A stretch of DNA of 64,000 bases, from the NCBI GenBank assembly GCA_900552645.1, contig USAN01000006.1, forward strand, positions 110,693 through 174,692. Direction: 5' to 3'. Of the stretch, positions 37,543 to 46,489 are shown piece after piece (within the stretch, counting starts at the first letter, position 1; each line of letters starts with the position of its first letter). Under the pieces are notes generated by a model. It did no database searches. It was not told the DNA's origin and saw only the letters and a program-made list of their open reading frames with translations. Position numbers and translations under genes: made by a program. The DNA is from an uncultured Bacteroides sp. (lineage in GTDB: Bacteria > Bacteroidota > Bacteroidia > Bacteroidales > Bacteroidaceae).

Positions 37543-38508
37543 ATGAGATATTATACTAATGTAAAAGACCTTGGCGACCTGAAACATGCAGTTGCCGAAG
37601 CATTCGAGTTCAAGAAAAAACGTTTTAAATATGAGTATCTTGGCAAACACAAAACATGCCTTCTCATATTCTTCAATAACAGTCTGCGTACTCGCTTAAG
37701 CACTCAGAAAGCAGCTCGCAACTTAGGAATGGAGGTTATAGTACTCGATGTAAATCAAGGAGCGTGGAAACTTGAAACAGAACGAGGAGTAATAATGGAT
37801 GGAGACAAGAGCGAACATCTTCTTGAAGCTATTCCTGTAATGGCTTCATATTGTGATATTATAGGAGTACGCTCATTCGCACAGTTCGAAAGCAGAGAGG
37901 ACGATTATAATGAAAAAATCCTTACCCAGTTCATTAAATACTCCGGCAAACCGGTATTTTCCATGGAGGCTGCTACCGGTCATCCACTACAGGCATTTGC
38001 CGATCTTATCACTATAGAAGAGTATAAGAAAACAGATCGTCCTAAAGTAGTACTTACGTGGGCACCTCATCCTAAAGCACTTCCACAGGCAGTGCCAAAC
38101 TCATTTGCCGATTTCATGAACGAAGCAAATGTAGAATTTGTAATCACTCACCCAGAAGGTTATGAACTCGATCCTAAGTTCGTACGCGGTGCCAAAGTTG
38201 AATACAATCAGATGAAAGCTTTTGAAGGAGCAGATTTCATTTATGCAAAAAATTGGGCTTGTCCTGGAGTAACATCTCCCGAAGATTATGGAAAGATTCT
38301 TTCTAAAGATATGAGTTGGACTGTAGACAGCGATCACATGGCGGTTACAAATGATGCTTTCTTTATGCATTGCCTACCTGTTAGACGTAACATGATTGTG
38401 AGCGATGATGTAATAGAAGCACCTACTTCACTTGTTATACCAGAAGCTGCAAACCGCGAAATATCGGCTACTGTGGTACTTAAAAGAATGTTGCAGGAAC
38501 TAAAATAA
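37543..38508 (+). CDS. argF': N-succinylornithine (or N-acetylornithine) carbamoyltransferase
   Basis: 321-residue enzyme of arginine synthesis that transfers carbamoyl to an N-acylated ornithine. The carbamoyl-phosphate loop is NNSLRTRLSTQKAA (instead of the STRT of ordinary OTCase), and HCLPVRRNMIVSDDVIE is present. Overall it resembles B. fragilis ArgF', which uses N-succinylornithine. Residue 90, the specificity position (Pro in B. fragilis, Glu in N-acetyl enzymes), is Ser here in GDKSEHL. It also has a short insertion NWACPGVTSPEDYG. Third gene of the operon, followed by a perfect terminator at 38591-38644. Confidence 0.92.
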   Translation: MRYYTNVKDLGDLKHAVAEAFEFKKKRFKYEYLGKHKTCLLIFFNNSLRTRLSTQKAARNLGMEVIVLDVNQGAWKLETERGVIMDGDKSEHLLEAIPVMASYCDIIGVRSFAQFESREDDYNEKILTQFIKYSGKPVFSMEAATGHPLQAFADLITIEEYKKTDRPKVVLTWAPHPKALPQAVPNSFADFMNEANVEFVITHPEGYELDPKFVRGAKVEYNQMKAFEGADFIYAKNWACPGVTSPEDYGKILSKDMSWTVDSDHMAVTNDAFFMHCLPVRRNMIVSDDVIEAPTSLVIPEAANREISATVVLKRMLQELK

Positions 38509-38590
38509 AACAGTCTCTTATGACCATTCAATGCCTATTGAATATAATTTCAATATAGCCATTACTTATTAACAATATATTTAAGTAAAT

Positions 38591-38644
38591 AAAAACAGAG
38601 TGTTCCTCAGTAGTAGCAAAACTACTTTGGAACACTCTGTTTTT
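38591..38644. terminator. Bidirectional intrinsic terminator after argF'
   Basis: AAAAACAGAGTGTTCC (38591-38606) pairs exactly with GGAACACTCTGTTTTT (38629-38644): 16 bp, A-run before and T-run after, and an inner TAGTAG/CTACT helix. It is 82 nt past the stop at 38508. The rest of this 356-nt gap holds AT-rich sequence and the array at 38757-38844. Confidence 0.9.
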
Positions 38645-38756
38645 ATTTTATTCATCACGCTTTAGTTTCACACCGTCACTCTTTTTAGTTCGAAACAATA
38701 AAAAGCAACAACCTATTTAGCAAGATTTTCTAGTAATAACAATTCATTTTATTATA

Positions 38757-38844
38757 AGTTATTACTAGTTTAAACGGTATAAAACTTTGGTTTTAATAGC
38801 ATAAAACTATAGTTTAAACAGTATAAAACTATAGTTTTATCGCG
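38757..38844. repeat. Array of four 22-bp palindromic units (AT-rich type)
   Basis: Four consecutive 22-bp units begin at 38757, 38779, 38801 and 38823. Positions 6-13 of each unit hold an 8-bp dyad core: TTACTAGT, ACTTTGGT, ACTATAGT, ACTATAGT. The 14-bp spacers are also dyad-like (the last, TTTATCGCGATAAA, is a perfect palindrome). A partial fifth unit follows. It ends 20 nt before the stop codon of the minus-strand GH92 gene at 38865. Confidence 0.75.
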
Positions 38845-38864
38845 ATAAAAACTGCTTGTCATTC

Positions 38865-41189
38865 TTACTTTTTCTTGGCAGCCATCTCTTTTGTAAACGA
38901 GTAAGGCATATCAGCTTCGGCAGTTCCTCGTTTCTTGTTAGGAGTAGCACTCATTTCTATATTTATGACCCCTCCATTCAGCAAATCGCCATGTGTAAAG
39001 AAATTCTTGTCATACTCCTTACCATTGAATGTCATCTTGTTTATATAGATATTTTCCTTACTATTTTCAGGAGCATTTATTACCAAACTCTTTCCATTTT
39101 CAAAATGAAGAGTAGCCTTTTTGAATAACGGTGCACCCACCACATACTGATCTGTACCAGGAGCTACAGGATAGAATCCTAAAGCCGAGAATACATACCA
39201 GGCAGATGTTTGTCCGTTATCTTCATCACCACAATATCCGTCTGGACGATCAGTATATAACTTATCCATAACTTCACGTACCCAATATTGAGCCTTCCAT
39301 GGCTGCCCGGCATAATCATAAAGATATATCATGTGCTGTATTGGCTGATTGCCGTGCGCATAGTTACCCATATTCATTACCTGCATCTCACGTATCTCGT
39401 GAATAATCTGCCCGTAATAACTTTCATCGAATACCGGTGGCACCGAGAATACAGAATCCAACATGTTAACGAACGACTCTTTTCCTCCCATAAGATTTAT
39501 CAATCCTTGAGGATCATGGAATACCGACCAAGAGTAGTGCCAGCTATTTCCTTCAGTAAATGCATCTCCCCATTTAAGTGGCGAGAAAGGTTTCATAAAT
39601 TTTCCATCAGCATTCTTTCCACGCATAAGTTTAGTTTCCGAATCGAAAAGATTCTTATAGTTCATAGCGCGTTTCGCGTATAAGTCTATTTCCTTCTTAG
39701 GACGGCCCAACTCTTTTGCCAGCTTATATATACACCAGTCATTATATGCATACTCAAGAGTACGTGCAGCATTCTCGTTTATCTTAACATCGTAAGGAAC
39801 ATATCCCAACTTGTTGTAGTATTCCCATCCCAAACGTCCAGTAGAAGATACCTCCGGATGAACATTATTTGCACCATGAATCAATCCTTTGTATAGTGTC
39901 TCCACATCATCCACCTTCACGCCTTTAAGATAAGCGTCAACAAGTACCGAAGCCGAGTTATTGCCCACCATACAACCACGATGACCAGGACTAGCCCATT
40001 CAGGGAAGAATCCACTCTCTCTGTAAGTGTTTATAAGTCCCTCTTGAATCTCTTTATTAACCGAAGGATACATGAGATTCAGGAATGGGAACAATGCACG
40101 GAAAGTATCCCAAAAACCAGTATCGGTATACATATATCCGGGCAATACTTCACCATTATAAGGACTATAATGAACAGGTTTACCATTCGCGTCAATTTCA
40201 TAGAACTTACGTGGGAAAAGTAATGAACGATACATATTTGAATAGAATGTTCTATACTGATCCAATGTACCTCCTTCTATTTCTATTTTGCCCAGAGCCT
40301 TATTCCAAGCCTCTTTACCATTACTAACCAGTTGATCGAAAGAGCTGTTACCCAACTCTTTAAGATTTCTTTCTGCCTGTTCCAAACTAATAAATGAAGA
40401 TGCTACCTTAGCATACACTACCTCTCCCTTATGAGTTTTGAAACCGATTACGCCTCCGGTATGAAAGTTCGTCTGTTCAAGTTGTCCTTCTTTAAGAGTC
40501 ACAGGCACGCTGCCGTCTTTCTTTTCAGGTTGCACATCATTAGAAAAAGTAGCTTTATATGTAAAAGGCTTACTAAATTCCACCACAAAATAATTCTTGA
40601 AATTATCGGGTACACCTCCACTATTGCGTGTACTGTAACCCACAATCATATTCTTTTCGGGAATAATCTGAATATGCGATCCGCGATCGAATGCATCTAC
40701 TACTACATACGAATCGTTCTCAGGAAAAGTGAAACGGAACATTGCCGCACGCTCAGTAGGAGCGATTTCTGTTACCACATCATGATCGGCCAAATACGCC
40801 TTATAATAATAAGGACGAGCAACTTCTGCCTTGTGATTAAACCAGCTGGCACGACTATTCTCGTCGAAAGCCACCTTACCTGTTACAGGCATTATAGAAA
40901 ACTGTCCGTAATCATTAATCCATGGACTAGGTTGGTGTGTTTGTTTAAAACCACGAATTTTATTGGCGTTATATGTATATTGCCATCCATCACCCATCTT
41001 TCCTGTCTGTGGAGTCCAGAAGTTCATACCCCATGGCATAGCGATAGCAGGATAAGTATTGCCGGCAGAAAGTTCGTAAGAAGACTGAGTACCAACTAGC
41101 GGATTAACGTAATCGGCATAATCTTTAGTCTGCGCCTTGGCAAAAACTGCCGAGCACAAAGCAAAGATAAATAACAACTGTTTTTTCAT
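38865..41189 (-). CDS. GH92 family enzyme with Gln in place of the general-acid Glu
   Basis: 774-residue exported protein with a type I signal peptide (cut near AKA-Q). GH92 fold: YVNPLVGTQSSYELSAGNTYPAIAMPWGMNFW at the N-terminus, then the (alpha/alpha)6 domain. The segment that carries the general acid in the family (HGNEPSHH in the other three GH92 genes here) reads HGNQPIQH, so residue 615 is Gln (codon 39345-39347), and the downstream acidic segment is GDEDNGQTSAWY rather than GNEDCGQMSAWY. From memory, a Gln at this site marks an enzyme that hydrolyses mannose-alpha-1-phospho-6-mannose, whose leaving group needs no acid catalysis. That activity is inferred. It has a C-terminal tail rich in Lys. 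First of three adjacent GH92 genes from the left. Confidence 0.9.
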   Translation of the reverse strand: MKKQLLFIFALCSAVFAKAQTKDYADYVNPLVGTQSSYELSAGNTYPAIAMPWGMNFWTPQTGKMGDGWQYTYNANKIRGFKQTHQPSPWINDYGQFSIMPVTGKVAFDENSRASWFNHKAEVARPYYYKAYLADHDVVTEIAPTERAAMFRFTFPENDSYVVVDAFDRGSHIQIIPEKNMIVGYSTRNSGGVPDNFKNYFVVEFSKPFTYKATFSNDVQPEKKDGSVPVTLKEGQLEQTNFHTGGVIGFKTHKGEVVYAKVASSFISLEQAERNLKELGNSSFDQLVSNGKEAWNKALGKIEIEGGTLDQYRTFYSNMYRSLLFPRKFYEIDANGKPVHYSPYNGEVLPGYMYTDTGFWDTFRALFPFLNLMYPSVNKEIQEGLINTYRESGFFPEWASPGHRGCMVGNNSASVLVDAYLKGVKVDDVETLYKGLIHGANNVHPEVSSTGRLGWEYYNKLGYVPYDVKINENAARTLEYAYNDWCIYKLAKELGRPKKEIDLYAKRAMNYKNLFDSETKLMRGKNADGKFMKPFSPLKWGDAFTEGNSWHYSWSVFHDPQGLINLMGGKESFVNMLDSVFSVPPVFDESYYGQIIHEIREMQVMNMGNYAHGNQPIQHMIYLYDYAGQPWKAQYWVREVMDKLYTDRPDGYCGDEDNGQTSAWYVFSALGFYPVAPGTDQYVVGAPLFKKATLHFENGKSLVINAPENSKENIYINKMTFNGKEYDKNFFTHGDLLNGGVINIEMSATPNKKRGTAEADMPYSFTKEMAAKKK

Positions 41190-41229
41190 CTAAGGGTTAT
41201 ATTATTAGGTTTATATTATTGTTAATATT

Positions 41230-43506
41230 TTATTTCTTCACAGGCACATCGGTCATAGTAATTTCCATCACTCCTCCCTTTACAATATCACCATGCGTAA
41301 AGAATGGCGACGGCAACTCTTTACCATTAAGTGAAATGGACTTTATGTACTTGTTCTTTTTAGAGTTATTTATGGTTCTTATAACAAAATCTTTTCCCGA
41401 AGGTTGATGTATGGTAACCTCATTGAAAAGCGGACGACCTATTGAGTATACAGGACGACCCGGTGCTACTTGATAGAATCCCATGGAGTTCATAATATAC
41501 CATGCCGACATCTGTCCGCAATCCTCATTCCCTGCCAGTCCATCGGGAGCATTGAAATACTGATTCTGCAATATACTGTCTACCAACTCCTGAGTACGCC
41601 ATGGACGGTTTACGTAATTATACAGATGAGTTATGTGGTGACTAGGTTCATTACCATGAGCATACTGTCCTATCAATCCTGATATGTCGGCCGAGGTCTC
41701 TTCACCCTCTATTTCGGACGAAGCAGCAAACAGAGAATCGAGCTTGCTTACAAACTTATCTTCACCTCCCATAAGATTCACAAGTCCAGTAACATCATGA
41801 GGAACAAACCATGTCCACTGCCATGCAGTACCTTCACAATAATCATCATTACGATGATTTGAAGAGCGCGGATTAAAAGGTGTACGCCATGAACCGTCCT
41901 GCATTTTGCCACGCATGAAACCGGTAGACGAATCAAAATACTTATTGTATGCCTTTGCATACCCTGCATACTTATCTTTGTTTGCCTTATCCCCTATTGC
42001 ATCTGCCAAAATAGAAATACACCAATCATTGTAAGCATATTCAAGTCCCTTTGCCACCGACTCGTTCTCAAGATCGGAAGGAATATATCCAAGTTTTGCC
42101 TTGTAATCTCTGGCTTTAGGCATTATATAAGGATATATCCATTTAGGAGCTGCCGGGGTTATACCTGTAGTATCATATTCGGCTGCACGCAAAGCAGCCT
42201 TGTAAGCCTTTTGCAAATCAAAATCCTTGTATCCTTTTGTATAAGCATCTGCTATAAGTGATACGAAATGATATCCTATCATACAACCGGTATAATTCGA
42301 GGCACAATCCCACTTAGGCACTATACCTCCCTCCTCTCCTTTCTTAAGCAAAGATCTTATGTAAGCCTCATTCTTATGAGGATCTATTATACTCATAAGT
42401 GGATGAAGCGCACGAAAAGTATCCCACAACGAGAATATAGTATACATCATATTCTTATTGTCGGTAGTATGAATATTAAGGTCCATACCTCTGTAACGTC
42501 CGTCAACATCGGTAAATATGCTGGGACTTATATTTGCATGATAAAGTCCTGTATAGAATATTGTTCTATGATCTGCATCGTCAGTATCTATATCTATTTT
42601 AGAAAGCGCACCGTTCCATTTAGCGCGAGCATCACTTTTTATTTTATCGAATTCCCATCCTTTTATTTCTGCTTTTAAATTCTTTTCGGCACCAGTCTCA
42701 TCTACCGATGAGATTCCAATTTTTACAAGAATAGGTTCATTTTTATCTGTCTTGAAATCAAGCAGCATCTTTTTCTGCGGAATTTTATTCTCGCCCTCTA
42801 TTACAGTATCTGTATACAATGTATGAGAGAAAGGTTTAGAAAATACCGCATAAAAATATATATCCTGATTATATGCCCAGTAAGCACTCTTTTTGTGTCC
42901 TCTAAGCACTGTGTCATTCACTGCCTCAACATCCATTTCAAGATTAATCTGTGGCTGTATGTTATAATCCATATCCATTATGAATCCTGCTTCATCCGAT
43001 TTTGGGAATGTATATCTATGCATTGCCGCACGTTCCGTTGCAGTCATCTCTGCCTTAACTCCATATCTGTCCAGAAAAACAGAATAGTAACCAGGTTCGG
43101 CAGTTTCGTTCTTGTGCGAGAAAGTCGATGCAAATGATCTTTGCTGATTATCGCTTCCCATAAATCTTATATCCTTTTTCCCTACGGTTGGCATCAGCAA
43201 GAAATCGCCAAAGTCGGCACATCCAGTTCCACTCAGACGCGTATGAGCAAATCCATTAATGGTAGAGTCGTTGTAGTAGTAGCCCGATGATGAGTCCCAT
43301 CCGTTTATACGAGTATCCGGTCCCGGTTGAATCATTCCATGCGGAACTACTGCTGCCGGATAAGTATGTCCATGGCCTCCGGTTCCTATAAAAGGATTTA
43401 CATAAGATGCATAATCCTTCTCGGTAGTCTGAGAAGAAGCACATGCACTTATCAATCCTGTCGTAAGCAGTGCTCCTCCAACTATATATATTATATATTT
43501 CTTCAT
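41230..43506 (-). CDS. GH92 alpha-mannosidase, lipoprotein
   Basis: 758-residue lipoprotein with lipobox LISAC near residue 22. Features include YASYVNPFIGTGGHGHTYPAAVVPHGMIQPGPDTR, the general-acid segment AHGNEPSHHITHLYN and GNEDCGQMSAWYIMNSMGFYQV, all intact. It is closer to the third GH92 of this cluster than to the Gln variant in its motifs. It lies 40 nt upstream of the Gln-variant gene on the minus strand and is likely cotranscribed. Predicted to release mannose from alpha-1,2 or alpha-1,3 linkages of yeast mannan or N-glycan at the cell surface or periplasm. Linkage is not predictable by eye. Confidence 0.93.
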   Translation of the reverse strand: MKKYIIYIVGGALLTTGLISACASSQTTEKDYASYVNPFIGTGGHGHTYPAAVVPHGMIQPGPDTRINGWDSSSGYYYNDSTINGFAHTRLSGTGCADFGDFLLMPTVGKKDIRFMGSDNQQRSFASTFSHKNETAEPGYYSVFLDRYGVKAEMTATERAAMHRYTFPKSDEAGFIMDMDYNIQPQINLEMDVEAVNDTVLRGHKKSAYWAYNQDIYFYAVFSKPFSHTLYTDTVIEGENKIPQKKMLLDFKTDKNEPILVKIGISSVDETGAEKNLKAEIKGWEFDKIKSDARAKWNGALSKIDIDTDDADHRTIFYTGLYHANISPSIFTDVDGRYRGMDLNIHTTDNKNMMYTIFSLWDTFRALHPLMSIIDPHKNEAYIRSLLKKGEEGGIVPKWDCASNYTGCMIGYHFVSLIADAYTKGYKDFDLQKAYKAALRAAEYDTTGITPAAPKWIYPYIMPKARDYKAKLGYIPSDLENESVAKGLEYAYNDWCISILADAIGDKANKDKYAGYAKAYNKYFDSSTGFMRGKMQDGSWRTPFNPRSSNHRNDDYCEGTAWQWTWFVPHDVTGLVNLMGGEDKFVSKLDSLFAASSEIEGEETSADISGLIGQYAHGNEPSHHITHLYNYVNRPWRTQELVDSILQNQYFNAPDGLAGNEDCGQMSAWYIMNSMGFYQVAPGRPVYSIGRPLFNEVTIHQPSGKDFVIRTINNSKKNKYIKSISLNGKELPSPFFTHGDIVKGGVMEITMTDVPVKK

Positions 43507-43640
43507 TTTAAAGTATGTTTAGGTCTTTATATTTCACCCACTCTCATGTAAGTGTAACATTGGTTTCTTCTTTTTTTAAGAAAAACAGGAAATGCTAATA
43601 TTAATATAAAACTTATATATTTCTGTTAGCATCATAAAGA

Positions 43641-45863
43641 TTAATACCAAATCACTCCTTCCTTATCGCCCATTTCAAACTCTACAGTATCGCCGTTCAT
43701 TATCATATCATGAGTTATGAAACTTCTGTCGTATGGTTTGCCGTTAACCTTTACACTCTGAATATAGATATTCTTCTTGCTTAAATTCTTTGCTATAACA
43801 GTAAAGGTATTGCCATTGTCAAGATGCAGTTTCATCTCGGGAAATAGCGGAGTACCAATCTCATATTCGCCGCCTATCGGGTTTACCGGATAGAATCCCA
43901 TTGCACTGAACACATACCATGCCGACATTTGTCCACAATCCTCATTGCCACAAAGTCCTGCTGGAGTATTAAGATACAAAGTGTTCATTACTTGCGATAT
44001 ATACTTCTGCGTTTTCCATGGTTGGCGTGCTTTGTTATAAAGATATATAACATGATGACTAGGTTCATTTCCATGTGCATACTGTCCTATCATTCCAGTG
44101 CTGAATATAGGCAGATCTTTGTTCTGTGAAGGAATAAGAGTAAACATAGAATCCAGCTTAGCTGCAAATCTGTCCTTTCCTCCAGTTAGAGAAATAAGTC
44201 CGTTTATATCATGCTGGGCCGACCAGTAGTATTGCCATCCGTTACTTTCGCATATAGGTTCACTGTAATCCTCTGCATGGAAATCAGGCATGAATATACC
44301 CTTATCGTCAAGTGGTTGCATGAATCCTGTAGCCGGATTAAACATATTCTTATAATTCTTCGAACGTTTCAGGAACTCTTCGGCAATATCTGTCTTTCCC
44401 ATCTTTCTTGCCATCATTCCAATACAGTAATCATCGTATGCATATTCTAGAGTTTTTGAAAGCGACCAGTTTTCTGCATTGTACTCGTCCTTCATATTAT
44501 AAGGAATATATCCCAATTTCTTGTAAATACCTATTCCTCTATAGTCGTCAAGATTGGCCGATTTTATACATGCTTCGAGAGCTTTATCGGCATCAAAGTC
44601 GCCTATACCTTTAAGGTATGCATCTACAATTACAGGAACAGCATGATATCCTATCATCATATCAGTTTCTCCACCCCACAAGTTCCATACCGGCAGGCGT
44701 CCATTCTGCTCATAAAAAGCGATAAATGACTTTACCATATCATTTACTCTTTTAGGATCGGTATATGTAAGCAATGGATGTTCGGCACGATATGTATCCC
44801 ACAACGAGAAAGTGCCATAATTTACCCAACCATCGGTTTTATGTATCTTCTTATCTGGACCAAAGTAAGAACCATCTACATCGCTGAAAATGGTAGGAGC
44901 CAATTTAGAGTGATAAAGTGCGGTATAGAAGTTTACTCTGTCGTCCTTCTCTCCTCCTTTTACCTCTATTCGTCCCAATTCACTATTCCAAGCCTTCTGT
45001 GCATTTTCAAGATATTTTTCGAAATCATCATGGGACGCCTCGGCTACCATATTTTTTGCAGCACCTTCCATGCTCACACCTGATATTGCCGTAGTTACTA
45101 CAATCTGCTCATCCTTATTAGTATTAAAGTCGAACTGAATAACATTTGCAGTACCTATACGTTTGCCATCGCGCATTATAGCCGACGAATCTATCTTAAC
45201 TGATGCGAAAGGTTTAGAGAAGCGTGTACGGAAGAACACACGCTGATCGCGTGACCATCCTTCAGACATTCTGTATCCCTGTACTGTATTCGAATCTATA
45301 ATTTCTATATGTGAATCTTTTGTATAATCCCAGTTAAGTGCTTTTTTAAGATTAAGAAGAACAGCAGCCTTACCCTCAGGGAAAGTATAACGTTGAATAC
45401 CGCATCTCTCGGTGGCTGTAAGTTCTACATTTATTCCGTAATCTTTAAGAAATACCCTGTAATATCCAGCACTGGCCTCTTCATCGTCATGCGAGAAAGA
45501 AGAATATACTCCTAATGGCTGGTCGGCTTCCTTGTATGGAAGCATTACCGGCATAAAAGATATGTCGTATAAGTCGCCCGCGCCTGTACCCGAAAGATGA
45601 GTATGACTGAATCCGGCTATTGTACTGTCAGGATAGAAATATCCCGCTATTCTGTCCCATCCAGGCAAACCATTGTCGGGGCTGAGCTGTACCATTCCGA
45701 AAGGAGCCTGTGCACCAGGATACGTATTTCCTGTAAAGTCTGTACCTATAAAAGGATTAACCAATTTGTCATATTCCGTAGTTCCATCATGGTTTACCTT
45801 CGTGGTATTACAGGCCACCAAGGAGGCAATTAGCACAATTGCCGATATAAAAGGTAATTTCAT
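43641..45863 (-). CDS. GH92 alpha-mannosidase, lipoprotein
   Basis: 740-residue lipoprotein with lipobox LVAC near residue 18. YDKLVNPFIGTDFTGNTYPGAQAPFGMVQLSPDNG, general-acid segment AHGNEPSHHVIYLYN, and GNEDCGQMSAWYVFSAMGFYPV are intact. It is probably the first gene of a GH92 operon (45863 to 38865, minus), preceded by a -7-like element reading TATTTTTG at 45893-45900. No SusC/SusD gene is adjacent, so this cluster depends on importers elsewhere, perhaps the pair at 27336-32381. Substrate: alpha-mannosides; linkage open. Confidence 0.93.
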   Translation of the reverse strand: MKLPFISAIVLIASLVACNTTKVNHDGTTEYDKLVNPFIGTDFTGNTYPGAQAPFGMVQLSPDNGLPGWDRIAGYFYPDSTIAGFSHTHLSGTGAGDLYDISFMPVMLPYKEADQPLGVYSSFSHDDEEASAGYYRVFLKDYGINVELTATERCGIQRYTFPEGKAAVLLNLKKALNWDYTKDSHIEIIDSNTVQGYRMSEGWSRDQRVFFRTRFSKPFASVKIDSSAIMRDGKRIGTANVIQFDFNTNKDEQIVVTTAISGVSMEGAAKNMVAEASHDDFEKYLENAQKAWNSELGRIEVKGGEKDDRVNFYTALYHSKLAPTIFSDVDGSYFGPDKKIHKTDGWVNYGTFSLWDTYRAEHPLLTYTDPKRVNDMVKSFIAFYEQNGRLPVWNLWGGETDMMIGYHAVPVIVDAYLKGIGDFDADKALEACIKSANLDDYRGIGIYKKLGYIPYNMKDEYNAENWSLSKTLEYAYDDYCIGMMARKMGKTDIAEEFLKRSKNYKNMFNPATGFMQPLDDKGIFMPDFHAEDYSEPICESNGWQYYWSAQHDINGLISLTGGKDRFAAKLDSMFTLIPSQNKDLPIFSTGMIGQYAHGNEPSHHVIYLYNKARQPWKTQKYISQVMNTLYLNTPAGLCGNEDCGQMSAWYVFSAMGFYPVNPIGGEYEIGTPLFPEMKLHLDNGNTFTVIAKNLSKKNIYIQSVKVNGKPYDRSFITHDMIMNGDTVEFEMGDKEGVIWY

Positions 45864-45892
45864 AAGAAAAGGTTATAAATAAGTTATATAGG

Positions 45893-45900
45893 CAAAAATA
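45893..45900 (-). promoter_or_regulatory. -7 element of the GH92 operon
   Basis: Reads TATTTTTG on the minus strand, 29 nt before the ATG at 45863. No clear -33 box. Confidence 0.4.
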
Positions 45901-46000
45901 TATATAAATATCACATTAATACCCTTTTATAAAATATTTATCAGAAGATTTAAGTGATATTAGGTAAAATAAAGCTACTTTTTCCCTACAATCTCCATAC

Positions 46001-46489
46001 TTATTTTCTCATGCCATCCAATAGCCGCATTCCTATACTTTTATTATGCAAAAGCACAAAAGAGCTGCATTTCATATTTTTTACAAGTATAACTTTGGAA
46101 TTACAAGATTGCCAAATACCTATTGTACAAGAGAATAAATCAGCATTATCTCTATGGATAACCTCCCTGTCAACAAATGTAATATATCCCGACAGATATC
46201 CATATTCACGAGGATTATATCCCTCAACCTCTATTTTTACATTCATTCCTTTCTTTATGTTAGATAAATAAGAATATGGGATGTATATATTAGCCTCATT
46301 TTGAGATACTACCATACCATTCACCTTTATACTCTCGGGATAAGGAATTAAGAAGGCCGCTACCAGAAATCCTATTACTATAAAGCTTATTATAAGTATA
46401 CCACACCTTACAAGCAAAGGAGGAATGTTACCTATTATATTCCTCACCTTCTCACTCCTGAGTTCTATATGTACTTTATCTTTTTCCAT
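46001..46489 (-). CDS. Very short HlyD-like membrane-fusion protein
   Basis: 162 residues. N-terminal cytoplasmic part (HIELRSEKVRNIIGNIPP), one membrane segment (about residues 27-51), then IPYPESIKVNGMVVSQNEANIYIPYSYLSNIKKGMNVKIEVEGYNPREYGYLSGYITFVDREV, which matches the distal beta-barrel of HlyD/AprE adaptors. The lipoyl and coiled-coil hairpin parts between them, usually 150-250 residues, are missing. Its start overlaps the stop of the C39 ABC gene (TAATG), so the two are translationally coupled and likely form one inner-membrane exporter. It may be a naturally small adaptor or the result of an old internal deletion; the frame is intact. Confidence 0.7.
   Translation of the reverse strand: MEKDKVHIELRSEKVRNIIGNIPPLLVRCGILIISFIVIGFLVAAFLIPYPESIKVNGMVVSQNEANIYIPYSYLSNIKKGMNVKIEVEGYNPREYGYLSGYITFVDREVIHRDNADLFSCTIGIWQSCNSKVILVKNMKCSSFVLLHNKSIGMRLLDGMRK

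Noticed and set aside
38757..38852. Short periodic repeats considered as a CRISPR array
   Set aside because: Units are 22 bp with only 14 bp between 8-bp cores, the spacers are themselves palindromic, and there are no cas genes; CRISPR repeats and spacers are longer and spacers unique.
40431..41099. 222-codon plus-strand frame inside a GH92 gene
   Set aside because: Antisense shadow of a strongly supported GH92 coding region, with no recognisable domain.
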